DNA from: Candidatus Magasanikiibacteriota bacterium
Lineage (GTDB): Bacteria; Patescibacteriota; Patescibacteriia; Magasanikbacterales; UBA922
NCBI GenBank assembly: GCA_012800155.1
Contig: JAAZJX010000052.1
Location: 1 to 19,287 of the forward strand
Direction of reading: 5' to 3'
DNA: 19,287 nucleotides
The notes under the pieces were generated by a model. The model was not told the origin of the DNA. It saw only the letters and a list, made by a program, of their open reading frames with translations, and ran no database searches. The position numbers were made by a program, and so were the translations under genes. Below are positions 8,090 to 15,825 of the stretch, piece after piece (positions within the stretch are counted from its first letter, which is position 1; each line of letters opens with the position of its first letter).

Positions 8090-8098
8090 ATTATAGCA
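8090..8098 (-). promoter_or_regulatory. Candidate extended -10 promoter for the surface-protein gene
   Basis: On the minus strand TGCTATAAT reads as a perfect extended -10 (TGn + TATAAT), about 56 bases before the surface-protein ATG at 8034. No good -35 is visible, which is tolerated with an extended -10. In AT-rich DNA the hexamer alone would be weak evidence; the TGn and the placement in the 158-bp gap raise it. Confidence 0.4.
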
Positions 8099-8192
8099 AA
8101 GAAAATAGAAAAATAGAATAGATTTAAACGCAATAAACAAAACCAAAAATACCACCTATAAATATTGCAATTTTCACTTTTATATTTTTAAT

Positions 8193-8915
8193 TTATCCTC
8201 TTGCTAAAGTAAAACCAATTACTTTTTTTACTCCTTTTTCTTTTAAAACTTTAGCGCAAGCCTGCATAGTACTTCCTGTAGTAAAAACATCATCCACCAA
8301 TATAATTGTTGAAGAAATATTTTTACCTAATAAAGCAAAAGCCTCATTAATATTTTCTGCTCTTTCTTTTTTATTTAATTTAGCTTGTTGTTTGGTATAT
8401 CTAATTCTTTTTAAATTTTTATTTATTGGTAAAGATAAAATCTCTGCTAAAGATTCAGCAATAATTTCCGCTTGATTGAATCCTCTTTCAGCATATCTTT
8501 TTTTATGAAGAGGTACTAATACTATCTCAGTTGCCTCAGTAAATAAACTAGAATTTTTTTGACAAAATTCAATAATAATTTTTTTAATTAAATCTTCTAA
8601 ATCTTCAGCATAATTATATTTCAAATTATAAATAATTTTACCAATTATTTCTTGTTCAGAATATTTTAAAATAGCTATTTCTTTATCCAAAAATGATTGT
8701 TCTAAGCAATTAGCACAACATTCACCATACTCAGTAGGTGAATGACAAACTGGACAAAAAAATCTTCCTGATAAATCTAACTTTTTATAACAATCTTCAC
8801 AAAGCCAATCTCCTTCTTTATTACAATCTAAACAGTATATTGGAAAAATATAATCTTTAATTTGTTTAATAAAAACAAGCAATCTATGCTTGTTTTTTAA
8901 TAATTTTATTTTCAT
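8193..8915 (-). CDS. comF: ComF family phosphoribosyltransferase-like competence protein
   Basis: This is a typical ComF/GntX protein of about 240 residues. An N-terminal zinc-finger region has Cys pairs at 28/31, 39/42, 54/57 and 67/70. A type I phosphoribosyltransferase domain follows, with RGFNQAE (144-150) and the PRPP-loop motif ILVDDVFTTGST (205-216). In Bacillus and Haemophilus ComF proteins are needed for DNA uptake during transformation, acting on the cytosolic side. The frame is open to a GTG at 8954, but the ATG at 8915 gives the usual ComF N-terminus and begins 4 bases after the upstream stop; an ATG at 8939 is the alternative. It follows the type IV secretion-like genes, which hints at DNA traffic, though ComF is a common housekeeping gene in this group. 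Confidence 0.9.
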   Translation of the reverse strand: MKIKLLKNKHRLLVFIKQIKDYIFPIYCLDCNKEGDWLCEDCYKKLDLSGRFFCPVCHSPTEYGECCANCLEQSFLDKEIAILKYSEQEIIGKIIYNLKYNYAEDLEDLIKKIIIEFCQKNSSLFTEATEIVLVPLHKKRYAERGFNQAEIIAESLAEILSLPINKNLKRIRYTKQQAKLNKKERAENINEAFALLGKNISSTIILVDDVFTTGSTMQACAKVLKEKGVKKVIGFTLARG

Positions 8916-8919
8916 GTTT

Positions 8920-9498
8920 TTAATCCCAATAAAAACCATTAACCTTCCAATCACCCTTTTCTTTATTTAATTCTACTCGACCTGTTCGCTGTTTCAATTC
9001 TAAACCTTCAGCCGACATTAATTGTTGTTGTGTATCCACTTCTATCATTGCAGAATTATTATCAATATTCAAAATTCTACTTGCTATTACTGAAGTCGTT
9101 ATACCTTGATACTCAGTGGCTAAACTAGTTCTTTGGCTTTCTAACCATCTAGCCATAATTGGAGTACTCATTGGTAAAACATCATCAATATTTTGATTAT
9201 TATTTTGATTGGAATTTGTAGCAAATCTTTCTACAAATATTTTTGCTACTTGTTTGGCATAGACTGACATATCAACTGGCACTCTTTCTGCTGTACTGAT
9301 AGGTTTACTAATATCAGTTGTAGGAATCGTTGGTTGATCAGTAATGCTTGTAGGAGTAGAAGTGCTAATAATACCACTTTTAATTCCTAAATCTACAATT
9401 AGATTACTACGAAATAAATAATAAACTAATAAAATAGCTATTACCAAACCAGAGCTAATACCAATAATTATAAAAAGTTTTTTTCGTAAAGTAAGCAT
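8920..9498 (-). CDS. Single-pass membrane protein, possible secretion-channel accessory (VirB8/TcpC-like role)
   Basis: This 192-residue protein has a short basic N-terminus, one membrane segment (about 8-29), a Ser/Thr/Pro-rich linker (45-75) and an extracytoplasmic domain of about 115 residues rich in predicted helix then strands, ending in KGDWKVNGFYWD. The layout of one N-terminal anchor plus a small external alpha/beta domain is that of VirB8/TcpC/NTF2-like proteins of type IV secretion systems, but sequence similarity cannot be judged by eye. It lies 32 bases after the VirB4 stop and runs directly into comF, so it is very probably in the same operon. There is no recognisable catalytic motif and no clear Shine-Dalgarno before the ATG. 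Confidence 0.6.
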   Translation of the reverse strand: MLTLRKKLFIIIGISSGLVIAILLVYYLFRSNLIVDLGIKSGIISTSTPTSITDQPTIPTTDISKPISTAERVPVDMSVYAKQVAKIFVERFATNSNQNNNQNIDDVLPMSTPIMARWLESQRTSLATEYQGITTSVIASRILNIDNNSAMIEVDTQQQLMSAEGLELKQRTGRVELNKEKGDWKVNGFYWD

Positions 9499-9530
9499 AG
9501 TTATAAAATTAATTATTATTTTCTAATTTA

Positions 9531-11396
9531 TTATCCAAACATCTGTTCATCAAATTCTCTTTTCGCTTTTTCAATTTCTAAAAGTTGTTTAGGATCTGTA
9601 GTTACTAATTGATCTTCAGTATAAGAAGCAACCACTTTTATAGCCGCATGTTTCAAACCAGCAAAAAATATTCCTTCTCCAACAGCGCTTTCCAAAAGAA
9701 GATATTTTTCTCCTTCAGTTAACATAAAAGTTTTTTGTACCATATCAATAGAAGCTGGAGATTGACGCATCAGTAATTGTAAAGCGGAGTTAGTTACTAT
9801 TGATTGACCATATTGAGAACGCAAAAAGTCATTTACATCCTGAGTAATAGTTGTTACTCCTAAATAATATTTACGACAACGCTTAATCAAAGCATAAACA
9901 AATTTAGCGCTATCTTCATTTTGCATTAACCACCAAGCTTCATCAATAATCAACAATCTTTTCTTTCTTTCACTACGAACAATATTCCAAACATGATTTA
10001 TCAAATTATAAATCGCCATTGGACGCAATTCATCTTCCAAATCACGAACACTAAATACTATTAACTGATTGTTCATATTTACATTAGTAGGTGAATTGAA
10101 CAAACCAGAAAAAGTTCCTTCAGTATATTTTTTTAATTGAAGCACTAATTTTGAAGCACCTTCCATACCTTCTAAAATTTCTTGTAAATCTTGCATAATT
10201 GGCGCTTCAACATTGGTCAAATCACTATCACTAGTAATATCTTTCTTAGCATAAGTTTCTTTCAAAGCTCGATCCAAAATAGAATCTTCTTCTACACTCA
10301 AACCTCTAAACATTATTTTTAATAAACCTTTTAAAGTAATAATAGAACTACGAATAATATCTTCCGTAGAAATTTGTTGACCGACCGGACGAGGTAAATC
10401 AAAAGGATTTACTTTACTTTCTGAAGCTAGAGAAATATTAACATAAGTACCACCTACAGCTTCACAAAGATGTAAATATTCCATTTCTGGATCAATAATT
10501 ATAATCTCTACACCCATCATCAAAGTTCGCATAACTTCCAATTTAACAGCATAAGATTTTCCTGAACCAGATTGAGCAAACACTACCATATTAGCATTTT
10601 GTAAAGAAAAACGATCAAAAATAATCAAACTATTATTATGACGATTGATGCCATATAAAATTCCATCATCACTAGTCAATTCTGAAGAAATAAAAGGAAA
10701 AGAAGCAGCAATAGGAGAAGAATTCATGTTAAAAGAAACAGCTAATTCATCAATACCCAATGGCATAGTAGAATTAAAACCTTGTTCAGCTTGATATAAA
10801 ACATGTTTGGTATAAATCAACCGAGAACCAAAAATATTTTCTAAATCTTCTGTAGTTCGATCTAATTCTTCTTTATCTTTGGAATAAAGAGTAACATAAA
10901 AAGCAAATTGAAAAAAATGTTCCACTCCTTGAGTAAGATCATCTCGTAATTGTTCAATATCTCTAAGTGCTGTTTCGCGTAAAGGATCTCGAGGCGCGCC
11001 TTTTTCAGCATCACCACTCAACTGAGCTTGTAAAGCTCCAACTTTCTTTTTTAATTGTTTCAAAATAATATGAGAAGGAACAGGATAAAAAAACATTGAA
11101 ACATCCATGGTGATATTCATGTTTAAAATTGGAGAACTCCAACCAACAGCAATATAGCGTGGATAAGTAATTACATAAACTGTTCGTAAATAAGTATTAC
11201 CTAATTGTAAAAAACTTGATTCAACACGCAAAGCCGAAGGAGCAATCAAATCTTTGATAGCTACTGTTCCTTGACGATAAAGTCGCTCTTCTTCAAGAGT
11301 TATCAATTCTTCTCTATGTTTATTTCTTTTCTTATCTTCTTTTATATTCTTAGAAGAATCAATTTTAGTTTTTGTGATTATAGGTTTAAAAGACAT
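9531..11396 (-). CDS. VirB4-family type IV secretion ATPase
   Basis: This 621-residue cytoplasmic motor has a VirB4/TraC-type N-terminal domain (about 40-240) followed by a RecA-like ATPase domain. Walker A is AQSGSGKS (274-281, Lys280/Ser281) and Walker B is LLIIDEAWWL (481-490, Asp485/Glu486). IIIIDPEMEYLHL (298-310), VNPFDL (329-334) and TITQDVNDFL (516-525) are further motifs usual in VirB4/ConE/TcpF proteins. VirB4 powers substrate or pilin movement through a type IV secretion channel at the membrane. The gene starts 3 bases after the stop of the TraC-like gene and is two genes after PrgI, the standard partner order in Gram-positive systems. All nucleotide-binding motifs look intact. Whether the system exports DNA, protein or imports DNA cannot be read from this gene. 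Confidence 0.92.
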   Translation of the reverse strand: MSFKPIITKTKIDSSKNIKEDKKRNKHREELITLEEERLYRQGTVAIKDLIAPSALRVESSFLQLGNTYLRTVYVITYPRYIAVGWSSPILNMNITMDVSMFFYPVPSHIILKQLKKKVGALQAQLSGDAEKGAPRDPLRETALRDIEQLRDDLTQGVEHFFQFAFYVTLYSKDKEELDRTTEDLENIFGSRLIYTKHVLYQAEQGFNSTMPLGIDELAVSFNMNSSPIAASFPFISSELTSDDGILYGINRHNNSLIIFDRFSLQNANMVVFAQSGSGKSYAVKLEVMRTLMMGVEIIIIDPEMEYLHLCEAVGGTYVNISLASESKVNPFDLPRPVGQQISTEDIIRSSIITLKGLLKIMFRGLSVEEDSILDRALKETYAKKDITSDSDLTNVEAPIMQDLQEILEGMEGASKLVLQLKKYTEGTFSGLFNSPTNVNMNNQLIVFSVRDLEDELRPMAIYNLINHVWNIVRSERKKRLLIIDEAWWLMQNEDSAKFVYALIKRCRKYYLGVTTITQDVNDFLRSQYGQSIVTNSALQLLMRQSPASIDMVQKTFMLTEGEKYLLLESAVGEGIFFAGLKHAAIKVVASYTEDQLVTTDPKQLLEIEKAKREFDEQMFG

Positions 11397-11399
11397 AAC

Positions 11400-12086
11400 T
11401 TAGGTATTTTCAATTTGTAAATCATTTACAGAATATAATTCTTGAGCAAAAGAAATATCTGGATTATAACTAGAATAATAAAGTTCAATTAAAGATTGAG
11501 TATCTAATTGAACTACTTCCAAACTCATTCCTTGTAAACCAGCCATAACTTGTCTAACTCTAGAATCAAGATCAGCTTTACGTTTTTGAAAACGCTCTTC
11601 TTTGAGTCTGATGGTTACAGCCGGATGTAATACTTCTTTAAATCTAGCCCAAAAACTTTTTTGTTTATTAGAAAGTGGATCAAAAGGAATAATCACAAAA
11701 AATCTTTTAGTCATAATTTGACCAATCTCCACAAATTCAGAAATAAAAGCTCGGTAATCAGCAGTTTGAGCGCGAAGCAATTCATTAGTTTGTTCTTTTT
11801 CTAATTTTAATAATTTTTCTAAATAACCTTTAATTTGTAATCTTCTTGATTGTACTACTATTTGTACAGGAAATTCTATACTATTTAAAAAACTTACATA
11901 AGAAGAAATTAAAGCATTTTGTTCTTCTTCTGTTTTTAAAGCAAAATTAATACTAGAAGTCATCAAAACTGCTCGCATAGTGCCATCTTTCAAAATCACT
12001 GTTCCTTCTTTTATTTCAGAAATTGGTAAATGAGTCTGAGTTGAAGGCTTACTATTTTTATTTTTTTGTTTTTTTTCATTTCTCAT
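11400..12086 (-). CDS. TraC/VirB4 N-terminal domain-like protein without ATPase domain
   Basis: The product is about 228 residues and soluble. After a Lys/Gln/Asn-rich start it has ISEIKEGTVILKDGTMRAVL, a stretch like the first domain of TraC/VirB4 proteins (IKDGIVVLKDG...), then a helix-rich part with FFVIIPFDP. It ends without any Walker motif. The next gene encodes a complete VirB4 with its own N-terminal domain, so this is a separate partner and not a frameshifted half. The frame opens at a TTG (12095), but ATG at 12086 is the better start: AGGAT lies 11 bases upstream, whereas it would crowd the TTG. It is 14 bases after the PrgI stop and 3 bases before VirB4, so it is tightly co-transcribed. 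A scaffold or regulatory role next to VirB4 is inferred. Confidence 0.7.
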   Translation of the reverse strand: MRNEKKQKNKNSKPSTQTHLPISEIKEGTVILKDGTMRAVLMTSSINFALKTEEEQNALISSYVSFLNSIEFPVQIVVQSRRLQIKGYLEKLLKLEKEQTNELLRAQTADYRAFISEFVEIGQIMTKRFFVIIPFDPLSNKQKSFWARFKEVLHPAVTIRLKEERFQKRKADLDSRVRQVMAGLQGMSLEVVQLDTQSLIELYYSSYNPDISFAQELYSVNDLQIENT

Positions 12087-12100
12087 AAATAACAATTATC

Positions 12101-12532
12101 CTATAAAATATCATCTGGTCGATAAAAACCTCCTGTATTAACTAATAAAGAAAGATCACGAATGTGATTTCGTCCAGGAATTTTTACTTCTTCTTTTTTT
12201 GTTACTTCTTCAATTTCTTGTTTTCTAAAATAATCAAGATCTGCATCAGAATATGTTTTATTCCAAATTCGTAAAGAAGGTTTGCGTAAAGTTTGTAAAA
12301 TATTTAACAAAAAATAATGAAAATGTTGACCATTTACTTTCATAAAAGAAAACAACAAGCCTAATCCACCAAAAATAATGGTAATTGTCAAAAATAAAGC
12401 AAAGTCAGCATATTTATAAGCCAAAAAAATAATAAAACCAGTCGCCATTAAAATTAAAAATTGTCGTGTGGTTATTGGTCCAAATATTTTATCTTCAACA
12501 TCAATAAATTGTGGTACTACGAATTGTTGCAT
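12101..12532 (-). CDS. PrgI family membrane protein of a type IV secretion-like system
   Basis: This 143-residue protein begins QQFVVPQFIDVEDKIFGPIT, the hallmark start of PrgI proteins. Two adjacent membrane segments follow (about 23-41 and 44-64), then a conserved-looking FxxFLLNILQTLRKP stretch (72-85) and a charged cytoplasmic tail. PrgI (VirB3-like in position and topology) sits in the inner membrane beside VirB4 in Gram-positive conjugation systems; the gene order PrgI then VirB4-type proteins is the expected one. The usual length is about 100-140 residues, so this is complete. No Shine-Dalgarno precedes the ATG. A 340-bp repeat-filled gap lies upstream, so transcription must either pass through it or restart there. 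Confidence 0.88.
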   Translation of the reverse strand: MQQFVVPQFIDVEDKIFGPITTRQFLILMATGFIIFLAYKYADFALFLTITIIFGGLGLLFSFMKVNGQHFHYFLLNILQTLRKPSLRIWNKTYSDADLDYFRKQEIEEVTKKEEVKIPGRNHIRDLSLLVNTGGFYRPDDIL

Positions 12533-12578
12533 ATTTTATAAAATTTTTTCATATTATATTTACTGGATTCCCGTTCAT

Positions 12579-12648
12579 TCTTCTTGTCATTCCCGCGACT
12601 GTGTGTCGCTGAAGCTATAGCGAAGGCGCAAGGCGGGAATCTATTCAA
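12579..12648. repeat. 70-bp palindrome-bearing repeat, copy 1
   Basis: This unit is identical to 12775-12844 except for one base (12590 T versus 12786 C). Its ends form an inverted repeat, ATTCCCGC (12589-12596) with GCGGGAAT (12633-12640), around a core with the palindrome GCTATAGC (12614-12621). It is far more GC-rich than its surroundings. The layout suggests a small non-autonomous repeat element (REP/MITE-like). It carries no gene. Confidence 0.85.
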
Positions 12649-12700
12649 AACAAGAATTTATAAACAATTAACTTATAATACCAACCAACACCCCCCTGCA

Positions 12701-12716
12701 CCCCCCTCAAGGGGGG
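12701..12716. repeat. C6/G6 hairpin in the intergenic gap
   Basis: CCCCCC (12701-12706) pairs with GGGGGG (12711-12716) over loop TCAA; a second CCCCCC at 12691-12696 could compete for the same partner. On the plus strand AATTATTATTTTTT follows, terminator-like, but no plus-strand gene precedes it. On the minus strand, the direction of the operon, no U-tract follows. It is probably a second short repeat family rather than a working terminator. Confidence 0.5.
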
Positions 12717-12774
12717 AATTATTATTTTTTCTTGTCATTCCCGTACCCACCTACTTTTTTTATCATTTCTGCTC

Positions 12775-12844
12775 TCTTCTTGTCACTCCCGCGACTGTGT
12801 GTCGCTGAAGCTATAGCGAAGGCGCAAGGCGGGAATCTATTCAA
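12775..12844. repeat. 70-bp palindrome-bearing repeat, copy 2, with duplicated end
   Basis: This is the second copy of the 12579-12648 unit, in direct orientation 196 bases away. Its single difference (C12786) breaks one base pair of the terminal inverted repeat. The right end is partly duplicated straight after it: CAAGGCGGGAATCTAT occurs at 12825-12840 and again at 12842-12857. A left-end fragment (TCTTGTCATTCCCG) lies at 12730-12743. Together these fill most of the gap between the 486-residue gene (stop at 12873) and prgI. Confidence 0.85.
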
Positions 12845-12872
12845 GGCGGGAATCTATAACATCTTATCTACA

Positions 12873-14333
12873 TTATATCAAATTTTTATTCACTTTGACC
12901 AATTGATCAAATTCCTCAGGAGACAAAATATTATTTTTATCTTGATTAAAAAGATAATCTTTAATTTTTTGTTGTGATGAAATACAAACAGCAATAATAT
13001 CTTTATACATAGAATAAAGAGGACTCTGTCTCCATGCTTCTACTCCTTGCATAAAAGATAAAAATGATTCACTCTTCAAAACCATAAATTTTTCTAACAA
13101 TTCTTCTCCTGCTTTTACTGGATTACTAGACAATCTTCTCCAATCACGCAAATCAAAAGTTCTCAACTCATCCAAAGGACCAACACTTTTTTTTCTCATT
13201 TCTACTATTTTATTAGAACTATCACTAACTTCAGTTTTTGGTAACACCACATCATGTAAAACTGGTTTTTGACCAATAATTTTTTTAGGTTTTACCAAAG
13301 AGGATTTTGTTTCAGAAACAACTTCTGATAAAGATTTCTTTTCTAAACTTTCTTCAACTTTATTATCTTTTTTAATTTCACTTTTTAAACCCAAATGTTT
13401 TTTAATAGAAATTATTAACTCCTCAGCTTGTTCTGTAGTTAAATGCAAACCACCTGCTTCTTTTTTACGCATCGCATACTCAAGCACTTGTTCATCAGTT
13501 CTAATATCTTTTATTCTAGACAAAATCAAAGATCTAGTTCTATCTAATAATTCTTCTGCAATAGTAAATTCTAATTCAGCTAAAATTTTCTCTACCAAAT
13601 CAGTTTTACTAGCTGGTAAAACAGTATAACCCTGATATTTTTTTATTTCTTCAGTATCTTCTTCTAACAAAGATTTATTATCCTCTTTTTCCCAGTCCAA
13701 ATTTATTTTATTCTCTGGCTTTACAGTTTGTTTGCTTACTGGTTTTTTTAATTCAATATTTTTTTTCGTCTGTTCTGGTTTATTATTAAAAATACTGGAT
13801 GAATGTTTTAAAATTTTTTTATTTTCATTTACTAAATTTTTAGTTTTTTTATTACTTGTTTTATTTAGAAAAATATCTTTTACTGGTGTAGTATTAGCTA
13901 AACTACTTTCTGCAGGGATCATCGGTAAATCGGGCTTTTCTTTTTTTGTTTCTTCATTAACTGTTTCACCTACAAAAATATCTTTTACTGGTGTGGTATT
14001 AGCCAAACTACTTTCTGCAGGAATCATCGGCAGATCTGATTCTTCAGAAGTATTTTGATCTGCTTTTTTTAATACTGGTTCTTCTTTTATTTTATCCAAC
14101 TCACTCCATAAAATTTCTTCCTCATCACTAGACTCAACAACCGATTGACTAATCGGTTGCGCATTTTCTTCTTTTGGTAATAAAATTTTTTCTTTTGTTT
14201 CAGTTTTTTGTACAACCGTTTGATTAGTCTTATTTTGTGGATTTTTTTGTAAATTTTCTCGGTATAACTTAAATTCCTCCTTAGTCATGTGGACTTGAGT
14301 ACCATCAGATTTTTTAACTAAAATCAAACTCAT
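12873..14333 (-). CDS. Unknown Lys/Glu-rich protein with internal repeat, associated with the secretion-like operon
   Basis: I do not recognise this 486-residue protein. It has no signal peptide or membrane segment. Residues 1-230 are low-complexity and highly charged, probably disordered, with a perfect 21-residue repeat (100-120 and 135-155, core LPMIPAESSLANTTPVKDIF). A helical segment follows (about 245-315), then another charged linker. The C-terminal part (388-465) looks folded and helical, with LRTFDLRDWRRLSSNPVKAG and SESFLSFMQGVEAWRQSPLY. The pattern of disordered linkers joining small folded parts suggests an adaptor or scaffold. It starts 3 bases after the stop of the 479-residue gene and precedes prgI, so it is likely part of the secretion-like operon. 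Confidence 0.7.
   Translation of the reverse strand: MSLILVKKSDGTQVHMTKEEFKLYRENLQKNPQNKTNQTVVQKTETKEKILLPKEENAQPISQSVVESSDEEEILWSELDKIKEEPVLKKADQNTSEESDLPMIPAESSLANTTPVKDIFVGETVNEETKKEKPDLPMIPAESSLANTTPVKDIFLNKTSNKKTKNLVNENKKILKHSSSIFNNKPEQTKKNIELKKPVSKQTVKPENKINLDWEKEDNKSLLEEDTEEIKKYQGYTVLPASKTDLVEKILAELEFTIAEELLDRTRSLILSRIKDIRTDEQVLEYAMRKKEAGGLHLTTEQAEELIISIKKHLGLKSEIKKDNKVEESLEKKSLSEVVSETKSSLVKPKKIIGQKPVLHDVVLPKTEVSDSSNKIVEMRKKSVGPLDELRTFDLRDWRRLSSNPVKAGEELLEKFMVLKSESFLSFMQGVEAWRQSPLYSMYKDIIAVCISSQQKIKDYLFNQDKNNILSPEEFDQLVKVNKNLI
13869..14036 (-). repeat. Two 63-bp coding repeats, protein-identical
   Basis: Copies at 13974-14036 and 13869-13931 lie 105 bp apart start to start. They encode the same 21 residues but differ at five positions, all synonymous. 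The protein motif has therefore been kept while the DNA drifted, so it is probably a functional linear motif. Confidence 0.8.
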
Positions 14334-14336
14334 AAG

Positions 14337-15776
14337 CTAAACTCTTAAATCATTATTAAATTCAAAACCACCTGTCTGTTCATTAAAGAAAATTATTTCT
14401 TGATCTTCAGGTAAGAGATGGTTTTCTTTTAACAAAGAACTAAGATCTAAAATATTATTGACATCTTCTTCGTTATCTAAATTAACTAACTTTTCTATTT
14501 CTCTAACAAAAGCAGATAAACCAAATTTTTTATCTTTTTTGGATAACATCTCTACAATTTTTTCTAAATTAACACCTCCTACTTGAAAATAAAGAATTGC
14601 TTTTACCATTTCTTTATCATATTCATAAATTTTTTTATCTTCTGAAACATCATCCCAATCTACTAATGTAGCTTCTGTTATACTAAAATAAACAGCAAAT
14701 GATTTTCGTAACCAATTAATAAAAGGTTCTCTCCCCGGTACATTACCATATAAATTATTTAAAAATTCATTTACTTTATATCCATCTAAATAATTCTTAG
14801 AATTTAAACTAATATATTTTTTCAATACATTGATCCACATTTCAAAAGAATTATTTTCTAAATTTACCAAAACTTTTTCTTTATTACTATCTAACCAATC
14901 TTTCATCTTTTTGTGTTTATGTACAAATTCTATGGGCTCCAAAGAATCAGACACATAATCAGAAATAAATTTTTCTAAAGGCAAACTCATTACTAATGAT
15001 TTGTAATAATAATTTTGAAATAAAAATAATCTTTGTACATCATCCAATTTTGAAAAACGAGACCAAACTAAATCCAAAGAATAATATACTGCCAACCAAT
15101 TAAACCATAATTCACGATTTTCTACTTCTACCAGATCTTCATCAAACAAAACATTCGCAATTACATAATCAACAAAAAGATTACCTTCTTTTTGATTTAT
15201 CTTGGCATCTATCAAAGTAACCAAAAACCTTCCCATATTTATTTTTTCATTTTGACTAGACAATTTTTTAGAAAACTCAGAAAAAGAATAAGGTAAAATA
15301 AACCCTTTTATTCCTAATAAATATAATACTGTTTCAAATTTATCGTCTAATTGAACTTCCAATATTCTTGTTCTATCTAAAATATTAAAAAGATTTTGAT
15401 CAAAATTTTCTCCTCCTCTTTTACTTTCAATAATTCTTTCACAAGTCAAAATAAAATTATCAAAACTTTTTTTATCATTACTACTCAATTCTATATGTTT
15501 ATTCAAATAAACTAAATTATCCAAAAACTCTTTCATTTCTTCACCTTCAAGAGAAACTATAGCATGTTTCTCTTGATAACTCAGATCTTCACCATTATTT
15601 GTTTCCACAATTAAATCACAAATTTTCTGCATTTTATCCCAAATAGAATCAAAATTATTTTCTTCAGTTTTTCCAGATAACCAAAAATTTTCTTGAGCAA
15701 ACTCCAAAAACTTAAAACAATTTTCTTTTGCTTTACTCCAAGATTGTTTTTCTAATTCAAATAATGTTTTCCCCAT
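14337..15776 (-). CDS. Unknown helical acidic protein in the secretion-like operon
   Basis: I do not recognise this 479-residue protein. It appears soluble, acidic and almost entirely helical, with many aromatic residues (for example LWFNWLAVYYSLDLVW and LFLFQNYYYKSLV), more like a folded alpha-helical solenoid than a coiled coil. No signal peptide, membrane segment, nucleotide-binding motif or metal site is visible. The ATG start at 15776 is 49 bases after the large coiled-coil gene, and the TAG stop is 3 bases before the next start, so it sits inside one transcript with the PrgI/VirB4 genes. A cytosolic role as chaperone or adaptor for the secretion apparatus or its substrate is possible, from position only. 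Confidence 0.7.
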   Translation of the reverse strand: MGKTLFELEKQSWSKAKENCFKFLEFAQENFWLSGKTEENNFDSIWDKMQKICDLIVETNNGEDLSYQEKHAIVSLEGEEMKEFLDNLVYLNKHIELSSNDKKSFDNFILTCERIIESKRGGENFDQNLFNILDRTRILEVQLDDKFETVLYLLGIKGFILPYSFSEFSKKLSSQNEKINMGRFLVTLIDAKINQKEGNLFVDYVIANVLFDEDLVEVENRELWFNWLAVYYSLDLVWSRFSKLDDVQRLFLFQNYYYKSLVMSLPLEKFISDYVSDSLEPIEFVHKHKKMKDWLDSNKEKVLVNLENNSFEMWINVLKKYISLNSKNYLDGYKVNEFLNNLYGNVPGREPFINWLRKSFAVYFSITEATLVDWDDVSEDKKIYEYDKEMVKAILYFQVGGVNLEKIVEMLSKKDKKFGLSAFVREIEKLVNLDNEEDVNNILDLSSLLKENHLLPEDQEIIFFNEQTGGFEFNNDLRV

Positions 15777-15825
15777 ATTTTAAATTATTGAAAATTTTAT
15801 TTTCTAAACCTCTACTTCTTAAACC

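Noticed and set aside
9531..12086. One VirB4 gene split by a frameshift into two
   Set aside because: The downstream protein has a complete VirB4 N-terminal domain of its own, and the junction has a proper stop and a new ATG 3 bases later, so these are two genes.
12579..12857. Possible CRISPR array
   Set aside because: There are only two full repeat copies of 70 bp, 126 bases apart, with palindromic ends; no regular spacers and no cas genes.
12584..12977. Two overlapping plus-strand frames starting MSFPRLCVAEAIAKAQGGN / MSFPYPPTFF
   Set aside because: They are translations of the GC-rich 70-bp repeats and spacer; the same peptide appears twice because the DNA repeats, and the second frame runs into the minus-strand gene.
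13732..14058. Plus-strand frame with an internal repeat (KISFTGVVLAKLLSAGIIG)
   Set aside because: It is the antisense shadow of the repeated motif in the 486-residue gene; codon structure and operon context support the minus strand.
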